Shown here: positions 55,441 through 64,000 of the stretch, one piece after another
How the letters are laid out: each line of letters starts with the position of its first letter
How positions within the stretch are numbered: position 1 is the stretch's first letter
NCBI GenBank assembly: GCA_900465915.1
Contig: UBKJ01000010.1
Span: 1 to 64,000 of the forward strand
Length of the DNA: 64,000 nucleotides
Reading direction: 5' to 3'
Source: Hyphomicrobiales bacterium
Lineage (GTDB): Bacteria; Pseudomonadota; Alphaproteobacteria; Rhizobiales; Rhizobiaceae
Notes under the pieces: generated by a model
Told to the model about the DNA's origin: nothing
The model's database searches: none
What the model saw: the letters and a program-made list of their open reading frames with translations, nothing else
Made by a program: the position numbers and the translations under genes

Positions 55441-56622
55441 TTAAGCGTCGACGCCGTAAAGCGCCGCCAGCGCCTTCATGCGGCGCAAGGCGAGGTCCGG
55501 CCGGTCGAGCACATGGGCCTTGTCGGCGAGGCGGAAGATCTCGGCGTAATGCGCGATCCCGCGCGCCGACTGCATGCCGCCCGGCATGGTGAAATGGCTC
55601 TGGTGGCCGTTGAGCCAGGCGAGGAAAACCACGCCCGCCTTGTAATATTGCGTCGGGGCCTCGAAGATTTTTCGCGATAGCGGCACGGTGGGTTCGATCA
55701 CCGCGCGGAAGGTCTGCGTGTCGCCCTTGGCCAGCGCCGCCATCGCCCTGGAGGCCTGCGGCGCGACGGCGTCGAAAATGCCGAGCAGCGCATGGCTGTG
55801 TTTTTTCCCGTCGCCCTCGATCAGCGGGGCGTAGTTGAAATCGTCGCCGGTGAAGCAGAGCATACCGTCCGGCAGGCGGTCGCGGAGCGCGAGTTCGTAG
55901 CGCTCCTCCAGCAGCGAAATTTTTATCCCCTCCACCTTGTCGCGATTGGCCTCGATGATGGCGATCACGGTATCGAGCGCCGCCTCGAATTTCTCCGAGC
56001 CCCAATAACCTTTAAGCTGCGGATCGAACATGTCGCCCAGCCAGTGCAGCACCACCTTTTCGCGCGCGCCCGAAAGGATATGGCCGTAGACCCTGGCGTA
56101 ATCGTCAGGCGACTTCGCGATGCGGGCCAGCGCGCGGCTCGCCATCAGGACGAAGCGGCCGCCATGCTTTTCGATGAAGCCGGCCTGCGTTTCATAGGCC
56201 TTGATAATGTCATCAAGGCTTTTCGCGTCGGCAGGGTCGAGATGGTCCGTGCCCGCGCCGCTGGCGAGGTCCGCGCCGGGCACGGTCTTGGCTTCCGTGA
56301 GCGAACGGCGGATCAGCTCCTGCGCGCCGGCCCAGTCCAGACCCATGCCGCGCTGCGAGGTGTCCATGGCCTCGGCGATCTTGAAGCCGAGGCTCCAGAG
56401 GTGATGGCGGAAGGCCATGGTGGCGTCCCAGTCGATGGCCGGCGTGTTCCACGGGCGCGCGTCTTTGGTCGGATCGGAAACGACATGCGCGGCGGCGTAG
56501 GCGATGCGGTTGAAATGCGGAACCTGCGCGGGCCGCTCGGTCGGCGTTCCGGTCAGCCGGTAGGGGCGCAAGGCCCCGTCGGCCTCCGGCAAGGTCAGCA
56601 CGAGATTGGATGTCGCAGGCAT
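55441..56622 (-). CDS. DUF993 family protein, dihydrodipicolinate-synthase-like fold
   Basis: 393 aa. DUF993 proteins resemble the DHDPS/N-acetylneuraminate lyase TIM barrels, which make or break carbon-carbon bonds next to a carbonyl through a Schiff-base lysine. A candidate lysine lies in NRDKVEGIKISLLEE, the position where DHDPS has its K in a GIK-type strand. Divergent from a LacI-type regulator, with a probable operator in its promoter at 56657-56674. It probably acts as aldolase in the pathway encoded to the right. GGAGGA lies 5 nt before the ATG. Confidence 0.8.
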   Translation of the reverse strand: MPATSNLVLTLPEADGALRPYRLTGTPTERPAQVPHFNRIAYAAAHVVSDPTKDARPWNTPAIDWDATMAFRHHLWSLGFKIAEAMDTSQRGMGLDWAGAQELIRRSLTEAKTVPGADLASGAGTDHLDPADAKSLDDIIKAYETQAGFIEKHGGRFVLMASRALARIAKSPDDYARVYGHILSGAREKVVLHWLGDMFDPQLKGYWGSEKFEAALDTVIAIIEANRDKVEGIKISLLEERYELALRDRLPDGMLCFTGDDFNYAPLIEGDGKKHSHALLGIFDAVAPQASRAMAALAKGDTQTFRAVIEPTVPLSRKIFEAPTQYYKAGVVFLAWLNGHQSHFTMPGGMQSARGIAHYAEIFRLADKAHVLDRPDLALRRMKALAALYGVDA

Positions 56623-56656
56623 GATGTTCCTCCACTGAAAAAGCAGCTTCCTTCTA

Positions 56657-56674
56657 ATTTAGATCGTTCCAAAT
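56657..56674. promoter_or_regulatory. LacI-type operator before the DUF993 gene
   Basis: ATTTAGATCGTTCCAAAT, an imperfect palindrome, 35 bp from the DUF993 start. Its GTTCCAA half equals the one in the perfect operator at 56839-56852. Confidence 0.55.
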
Positions 56675-56829
56675 GGCAAGCCGCAGATGAATTGTGGCGA
56701 AACTGCGGCGCGTATGGTTTTGGCGCTAAAACGGCGCATAACTCACGCGTTCAATCGCCGCTTTTGTATGTTTTCATTGCAGGGCAGGTATAGAGCAGCC
56801 CTTTGCCACAATGTTCGCGATCCGCACTC

Positions 56830-56858
56830 TTGACAAATTTGGAACGTTCCAATTAAAT
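56830..56858 (+). promoter_or_regulatory. Promoter and LacI-type operator of the catabolic operon
   Basis: TTGACA (56830-56835), 17-nt spacer, TTAAAT (56853-56858). The perfect palindrome TTGGAACGTTCCAA (56839-56852) fills the spacer, with the central CG expected for LacI-family sites, so repressor and polymerase would compete. The regulator gene starts at 56879, which implies autoregulation. Confidence 0.75.
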
Positions 56859-56878
56859 CCCGGAAAAGCGGAGAAATC

Positions 56879-58917
<2,039 letters not shown>

Positions 58918-58922
58918 ATATC

Positions 58923-60524
58923 ATGAGCAAGCATATTTCGCTGGCGGACGCCGCGGCGCTTATTCCCGACAACGCTGTCGTTTCGGTGTCGTCGTCCAGC
59001 GGCCTCGGCTGCCCGGACCTGATGCTGAAGGCCATCGGCGAGCGCTTCGACGCCACCGGCCATCCCAAAAACATCACCACGCTGCACCCCATCGCCGCCG
59101 GCGACATGAGCGGCATCAAGGGCGTGGATTATATCGCGAAACAGGGCCTGCTGAAGAAGATCATCGGCGGGTCGTACCCGTCCGGCCCGTCCGGCGCGGA
59201 GCCGCCGCTGATCTGGCGGATGATCACCGGCAACGAAATTCCGGCCTATAACGTGCCGTCCGGCATATTGTTCGACATGCATCGCGAGGCGGCGGCCAAG
59301 CGCCCCGGCGTGCTGACCAAGGTGGGGCTGGATACCTTCGTCGATCCGAAGCGGCAGGGCGCGGCGATGAACGAAAAGGCGTCGAAGGAGCCCATCGTCA
59401 AGCATGTGGATTTCGAGGGCGAGGACTGGCTGTTCTTCCCCAACATCGTGCCGCAGGTGGCGATCATCCGCGCCACCACCGCCGACGAGCGCGGCAATCT
59501 CACCTATGAGCATGAGGGGGCCTATCTCGGCGGTCTCGATCAGGCGCTGGCCGCGCGCAACAATGGCGGCGTCGTCATCGCGCAGGTGAAACGCATCGCC
59601 AAGGAAGGCACGCTGAAGCCGCACGACGTGCGCGTGCCGGGCGTGCTGGTCGATTACATCGTGGTCGATCCCGACCAGAAGCAGACCACGCAGACGCTCT
59701 ACGATCCGGCGATTTCCGGCGAGATTTTCCGGCCCATCGACAGTTTCCGTTTGCCCGAGTTCAACATCCAGAAGGCTATCGCGCGCCGCGTGGCGCAGGA
59801 ATTGCAGGCGGGCAGCGCGGTCAATCTGGGCTTCGGCATCTCCGCCAACGTGCCGCGCATTTTGCTCGAAGAAGGCCTGCACGGCGCGGTGACATGGGTG
59901 ATCGAGCAGGGTGCTGTGGGCGGCGTGCCGCTTCTCGATTTCGCCTTCGGCTGCGCGTCGAACGCCGACGCCTTCATGCCGTCGCCCTATCAGTTCACCT
60001 ATTTTCAGGGCGCGGGCTTCGACGCCTCGCTGCTGTCCTTTCTGGAGATCGGACGCGACGGCTCGGTCAATGTGTCGAAGCTTTCCTTCCGTCCGCATGT
60101 CACGGCGGGGGCGGGCGGTTTTGTCGATATCACCGCGCGGGCGAAGAAGATCGTCTTTTCCGGCATGTTCAACGCCGGCGCGAAGCTCTCGGTGGCGGAC
60201 GGCAGGCTCACCATCGACAAGGAAGGCAAGCTCAAGAAGCTGGTCAACGAGGTCGAGCACGTCACCTTCTCCGGCCCGCGCGGCGTGGCTCAGGGGCAGG
60301 ACGTGACCTATGTCACCGAGCGCTGCGTGATGAAGCTGACGCCGGAAGGCGTCGTGCTCACCGAGATCGCGCCGGGCGTCGATCTGCAAACGCATATCCT
60401 CGACCAGTCGGAATTTCCGCTGATCGTCTCGGACAAGCTCAAGGTGATGGATGCCGCGCTGTTCCATGAGGAGCCGATGGGTCTGACCCTGCCGCAGAAG
60501 CCGGCGCGAAAGCTGGAGGCGTAA
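58923..60524 (+). CDS. Acyl-CoA:acetate/3-ketoacid CoA transferase, fused subunits
   Basis: 533 aa, family I CoA transferase with the alpha and beta parts in one chain (YdiF-like). The catalytic Glu is in the WVIEQGAVGGVP stretch near residue 330; an N-terminal GSYPSGPSGAEPPLIW loop binds CoA. Moves CoA between short-chain acids. It implies that a pathway product becomes a CoA thioester, which the next gene could process. Confidence 0.9.
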   Translation: MSKHISLADAAALIPDNAVVSVSSSSGLGCPDLMLKAIGERFDATGHPKNITTLHPIAAGDMSGIKGVDYIAKQGLLKKIIGGSYPSGPSGAEPPLIWRMITGNEIPAYNVPSGILFDMHREAAAKRPGVLTKVGLDTFVDPKRQGAAMNEKASKEPIVKHVDFEGEDWLFFPNIVPQVAIIRATTADERGNLTYEHEGAYLGGLDQALAARNNGGVVIAQVKRIAKEGTLKPHDVRVPGVLVDYIVVDPDQKQTTQTLYDPAISGEIFRPIDSFRLPEFNIQKAIARRVAQELQAGSAVNLGFGISANVPRILLEEGLHGAVTWVIEQGAVGGVPLLDFAFGCASNADAFMPSPYQFTYFQGAGFDASLLSFLEIGRDGSVNVSKLSFRPHVTAGAGGFVDITARAKKIVFSGMFNAGAKLSVADGRLTIDKEGKLKKLVNEVEHVTFSGPRGVAQGQDVTYVTERCVMKLTPEGVVLTEIAPGVDLQTHILDQSEFPLIVSDKLKVMDAALFHEEPMGLTLPQKPARKLEA

Positions 60525-61301
60525 ATGGCGGGACGCATCGACATTACGGTCGAAGACCATATCGCGGTCATGACCATCAAAAGGCCGGAAAAGCTGAACG
60601 CCTTCGACATCGAGATGTTGCAGGAATTGTCGGCGGCCTGCGACAAGGTGGAGGCGGACGTCTCCGTGCGCGTCGCCATCCTCACCGGCGAGGGCAAGGC
60701 CTTTTCGGCGGGCGGCGACATCAAGGCGTGGGGCGGGATGGAGCCGCAGGAATTCGGCCACGCATGGGTGCGCTACGGCCATCGCGTGTTCGAGCGGCTG
60801 GCGACGCTGCGCATGCCGCTGATCGCCGCCATGAACGGTCATGCGCTGGGTGGCGGGCTGGAGCTCGCCGCCGCCGCCGATATCCGCATCGTGGAAAAAC
60901 AGGCGAAGATCGGCCTGCCGGAAACCTCGCTCGGCATGGTGCCGGGCTGGTCGGGCACGCAGCGCCTCGTCCGCCGTTTCGGCGCGCAGATCGTCCGCCG
61001 CATGGTGCTGGGCGGCGAGATGTTCACCGCCGAGGAAGCGCTTTCGCACGGTCTGGTGGATGCGGTGGCGGAGACGGGCGCGGCGCTGGAAACCGCCAAG
61101 GCTTATGCCGCGCGGATGGCGAAGCGCGGCCCGGCGGCGCTGGAAGTGGCGAAGCTGATGATCGCCGTCGCCAATGGCGAGGACAATGGAACCGCCGTGG
61201 AAGCGCTCGGCTCGATCCTCGTCGCCAAGACCGGCGACCTCAAGGAAGGCGTTTCCGCCTTCAGCGAAAAGCGCGAAGCGAAATTCAAAGGAGAATGGTG
61301 A
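60525..61301 (+). CDS. Enoyl-CoA hydratase/isomerase (crotonase) family protein
   Basis: 258 aa. The oxyanion-hole motifs FSAGGDIKAWGG and NGHALGGGLELAAAADIRI are intact; IGLPETSLGMVPGWSGTQRL carries the usual catalytic acidic position. Starts directly after the CoA-transferase stop and overlaps the next gene by 1 nt. Could hydrate an enoyl-CoA or cleave a carbon-carbon bond in a CoA ester. Confidence 0.9.
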   Translation: MAGRIDITVEDHIAVMTIKRPEKLNAFDIEMLQELSAACDKVEADVSVRVAILTGEGKAFSAGGDIKAWGGMEPQEFGHAWVRYGHRVFERLATLRMPLIAAMNGHALGGGLELAAAADIRIVEKQAKIGLPETSLGMVPGWSGTQRLVRRFGAQIVRRMVLGGEMFTAEEALSHGLVDAVAETGAALETAKAYAARMAKRGPAALEVAKLMIAVANGEDNGTAVEALGSILVAKTGDLKEGVSAFSEKREAKFKGEW

Positions 61302-62815
61302 TGAGCGTTCTGGTGAAACCGCAGCCGCTCAAGGGGCTGGAAGTCCGCGACTTCTCCATGCTGATCGACGGAAAATGGGTGGGAAGCGCAAACGGCGAGA
61401 CAATCGCCCGCACCGCCCCCGGCCATGGCGTCACCGTCAGCCGGATTCCTGCGGGCGGCAAGGCCGATGTGGAAAAGGCCATCGCCGCCGCGCGGAAAGC
61501 CTTCGATGACGGGTGCTGGACGTCCAAGACCGCATCGCAGCGCTCGCTGGCGCTGCTGAAAGCCGCCGACCTGATCGAGGCGCGGGCGGAGGAACTGGCC
61601 TGGCTCGATGCGGTCGAGGCCGGCAAGCCCATATCGCAGGTGCGCGGCGAGATCGCCGGCGCTGTCGATATCTGGCGCTATGCGGCGGCGCTCGCCCGCG
61701 ATCTGCACGGCGAAAGCTACAACACGCTCGGCGACGGCACGCTGGGCGTGGTGCTGCGCGAGGCCATCGGTGTGGTGTCGATCATCACGCCGTGGAATTT
61801 CCCCTTCCTGATCGTCAGCCAGAAGCTGCCCTTCGCGCTTGCGGCGGGCTGCACGGCGGTGGTGAAGCCGTCCGAACTCACGTCCGGCTCGACGCTGGTG
61901 CTGGGCGAAATTCTGGCCGAGGCCGGCATCCCCGACGGCGTGGTCAACATCGTCACCGGCACCGGCGCGGATGTGGGCCAGCATATGAGCACGCATCCCG
62001 ACGTCGACATGGTGTCCTTCACCGGCTCGACTGGCATCGGCAAGCTGACCATGGCCAACGCCGCGCAGACGCTGAAAAAAGTCTCGCTGGAACTAGGCGG
62101 CAAGAACCCGCAGATCCTGTTCCCGGATGCGGATATGGACGCCTTCATCGACGCCGCCGTGTTCGGCGCGTGGTTCAACGCGGGCGAGTGCTGCAACGCC
62201 GGCTCGCGGCTGATCGTGCATCGCTCCATCGTGGACGAGATCGTCGGCCGTGTGGCGGACCTGTCGAAGAAGGTGGTGATCGGCGATCCGCTCGACCCGC
62301 AGACCCAGGTGGGCGCGATCATCACGCCGCAGCATCTGGAAAAGATCGGGGCCTATGTCGAAGGCGCGAAAAAGGCCGGCGCGGCCTTGGCGCATGGCGG
62401 CGAGGCGCTGGACATGGGGCTCGGCCAGTATATGGGGCCGACCATTCTCGCGGGCGTCAGGCCGGATATGGCCGTGGCGCATGAGGAAGTGTTCGGGCCG
62501 GTGCTGTCGGTGCTCGCCTTCGACACAGTGGAAGAGGCGATTTCGATCGCCAACGCCGTCGATTACGGGCTTTCGGCCGGCGTGTGGAGCCGCGATTTCG
62601 ACACCTGCATGACCATCGGCCGCAAGGTGCGCGCCGGCACCGTGTGGATGAACACTTTCATGGACGGCACGCCCGAACTGCCCTTCGGCGGCTATCGCCA
62701 GTCGGGACTGGGGCGCGAGCTGGGGCGGCACGCGGTCGAGGATTACACCGAAACCAAGACGCTCAACATGCATGTCGGCCCGCGCACGGGCTGGTGGATG
62801 CCGCAGGCTAAATAG
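61301..62815 (+). CDS. NAD(P)-dependent aldehyde dehydrogenase
   Basis: 504 aa, single full ALDH domain. IITPWNFPFLIVSQKLPFAL supplies the oxyanion Asn, SFTGSTGIGK the coenzyme contact, LELGGKNPQILF the general base Glu, GECCNAGSRL the catalytic Cys, and EVFGPVLSVL the C-terminal motif. Resembles betaine-aldehyde or semialdehyde dehydrogenases. Oxidises an aldehyde intermediate of the LacI-controlled pathway. Confidence 0.92.
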   Translation: MSVLVKPQPLKGLEVRDFSMLIDGKWVGSANGETIARTAPGHGVTVSRIPAGGKADVEKAIAAARKAFDDGCWTSKTASQRSLALLKAADLIEARAEELAWLDAVEAGKPISQVRGEIAGAVDIWRYAAALARDLHGESYNTLGDGTLGVVLREAIGVVSIITPWNFPFLIVSQKLPFALAAGCTAVVKPSELTSGSTLVLGEILAEAGIPDGVVNIVTGTGADVGQHMSTHPDVDMVSFTGSTGIGKLTMANAAQTLKKVSLELGGKNPQILFPDADMDAFIDAAVFGAWFNAGECCNAGSRLIVHRSIVDEIVGRVADLSKKVVIGDPLDPQTQVGAIITPQHLEKIGAYVEGAKKAGAALAHGGEALDMGLGQYMGPTILAGVRPDMAVAHEEVFGPVLSVLAFDTVEEAISIANAVDYGLSAGVWSRDFDTCMTIGRKVRAGTVWMNTFMDGTPELPFGGYRQSGLGRELGRHAVEDYTETKTLNMHVGPRTGWWMPQAK

Positions 62816-62824
62816 GGGAGCGTC

Positions 62825-64000
62825 ATGGCGGGAGAGCCGGATATCGTCATCATCGGGTCGGGCGTCGGCGGGGCAACCGCCGCCGCCGGGCTGGCCGCCA
62901 CGGGGGCGCAGATTCTCGTTCTGGAGGCGGGCGAACACCTGCCCGACCGGCCGGAAAACCGCGACCCGCGCGCCATTTTCCAGCGCGGTTATTTCCGCCC
63001 GAAGGAATATTGGTACGAGGCGGACGGCGAGCCGTTCAACCCCGGCAATTATTACAATGTCGGCGGCAATTCCAAATTCTACGGCGCGGTGCTGATCCGC
63101 TATCGCCGTGAGGATTTCGAGGAGATGGCGCATCTCGACGGCGTGTCGCCGGCATGGCCCTTCGCCTATGAGGAGCTGGAGCCGTGGTATTGCCGCGCCG
63201 AACGCCTGTTTCAGGTGCGCGGCGAGCTGGGCGACGATCCCACGGAGCCGATTCATTCCGAGCCCTATCCCTTTCCGGCGCTGCCGGAGGAACGGCCGAT
63301 CGCCGACGTGCGCGGGCGGCTGAAAAAAGCCGGGCTGCATCCGGCCTCGCTGCCGCTCGGCGTCGATATCGACCGCTGGATCGCCAAGGCGAAGACGCCG
63401 TGGGACGCGCATCCCAATTGCGACGACGGCAAGATGGACGCGGAGACCACGGCGCTTGCGGCGGCGCTGAAGCACGACAATGTGCGGCTCCAGACCGGCT
63501 CGCGGGTGACGCGGCTCGAAACCGGGCCGGACGGCAAGACCGTGACGGCGGTGCATTACGTCAAGGACGGCGCGGCGCAGGTGCTGCGGCCGAAGCTGGT
63601 GGTGCTTTCGGCCGGCGCGGTGCAGTCGGCCGCGCTTCTGCTGCGCTCCGGGCTCGCCAACCGCTCGGATCAGGTCGGCCGCAATTTCATGAACCACAAC
63701 ACCACCGCCGTGATCGGCTTCGATCCGCGTTACAAGAACGATTCCATCTATCAGAAGACCTTCGGCTTCAACGATTTCTATCTCACGGACGGGGCGGGCG
63801 GGCCGCCGCTCGGCAATGTGCAGCTTTTGGGCCGCGTGTCGGGCGCGATCCTCAAGGCCAATATCAAGCAGGCTCCCGAATGGGCGCTGAACCGCTTCGC
63901 GCGCCACAGCATCGATTTTCTGGCGATGAGCGAGGACCTGCCGTCGCCCGAAAGCCGGGTGACGGTGGACGGCGAGCGCATCACCCTGCAATGGGTGCGC
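62825..64000 (+). CDS. GMC family oxidoreductase, 5' part, cut by the window end
   Basis: 392 codons are present without a stop. Starts MAGEPDIVIIGSGVGGATAA, the FAD-binding Rossmann motif, then YYNVGGNSKFYGAVLIRYRREDF, the GMC flavin site, and LVVLSAGAVQSAALLLRSG, the second GMC signature. The catalytic His of the C-terminus lies beyond the window. Glucose-methanol-choline enzymes oxidise alcohols or sugars; this one probably begins the pathway by oxidising a sugar-like substrate. Confidence 0.9.
   Translation, partial: MAGEPDIVIIGSGVGGATAAAGLAATGAQILVLEAGEHLPDRPENRDPRAIFQRGYFRPKEYWYEADGEPFNPGNYYNVGGNSKFYGAVLIRYRREDFEEMAHLDGVSPAWPFAYEELEPWYCRAERLFQVRGELGDDPTEPIHSEPYPFPALPEERPIADVRGRLKKAGLHPASLPLGVDIDRWIAKAKTPWDAHPNCDDGKMDAETTALAAALKHDNVRLQTGSRVTRLETGPDGKTVTAVHYVKDGAAQVLRPKLVVLSAGAVQSAALLLRSGLANRSDQVGRNFMNHNTTAVIGFDPRYKNDSIYQKTFGFNDFYLTDGAGGPPLGNVQLLGRVSGAILKANIKQAPEWALNRFARHSIDFLAMSEDLPSPESRVTVDGERITLQWVR

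Overview
The window is GC-rich DNA (roughly two thirds G+C by eye) from an alphaproteobacterium, most likely of the order Hyphomicrobiales (Rhizobiales). The evidence is a BA14K-family surface protein, a PdhS-type cell-cycle kinase under a perfect CtrA box, a tRNA-His without the extra 5' G, rhizobial FrcBCA-type sugar transport genes, a DUF1127 gene followed by CCUCCUCCC stem-loops, and an intergenic mosaic element resembling the RIME1/Bru-RS repeats. It looks like chromosome: no transposase, integrase, phage gene, CRISPR array or plasmid function was seen. I cannot name the genus.

Layout. 1-9.2 kb: a glutamine-synthetase-family gene, isocitrate lyase with a divergent ScfR/RamB-type regulator, and a complete putrescine ABC transporter operon (potFGHI). 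9.2-16.7 kb: an AsmA-like protein, the PdhS-like kinase, tRNA-His and a four-gene operon of small envelope proteins including an OmpA-domain protein. 17-33.2 kb: a large carbohydrate island. It holds a fructose-type ABC system (frcBCA) with transketolase, a convergent GntR repressor, and a second operon of deoxyribose-phosphate aldolase, a two-domain ALDH16 aldehyde dehydrogenase, two short-chain dehydrogenases, a second sugar ABC system and a glycerol-dehydrogenase-family enzyme. Nearly identical 18-bp palindromes precede both operons, so the GntR protein probably controls both.

33.2-38.3 kb: an amino-acid-type ABC transporter with a PuuB-like FAD oxidase, an EamA exporter and the BA14K protein. 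38.4-45.2 kb: a minus-strand operon with a creatininase-family enzyme, an NMT1/ThiY-type ABC transporter, a cytosine-deaminase-like hydrolase, an FAD-linked oxidase and a RutR-like TetR regulator; a RutR-like palindrome lies at its promoter. 45.3-48.2 kb: a ferredoxin-reductase-type flavoprotein, a RidA protein and an MFS exporter.

48.2-53.5 kb: a DUF1127 gene with candidate anti-Shine-Dalgarno small RNAs, then gcvTHP preceded by a tandem glycine riboswitch whose second aptamer carries a 109-nt insert with two hairpins. 53.5-55.4 kb: an AT-rich ORFan, a tautomerase, a lone MHYT-domain protein and a VOC protein. 55.4-64 kb: a catabolic cluster under a LacI-type regulator (DUF993 aldolase-like protein, Gfo/Idh/MocA dehydrogenase, CoA transferase, crotonase, aldehyde dehydrogenase, GMC oxidoreductase cut by the window end). 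Its mix of sugar and acyl-CoA chemistry matches no pathway I recognise.

The strongest candidates for something undescribed are the riboswitch insertion, the DUF1127/CCUCCUCCC RNA locus, the two-operon GntR regulon that lacks a sugar kinase, and the LacI-controlled cluster at the right end.
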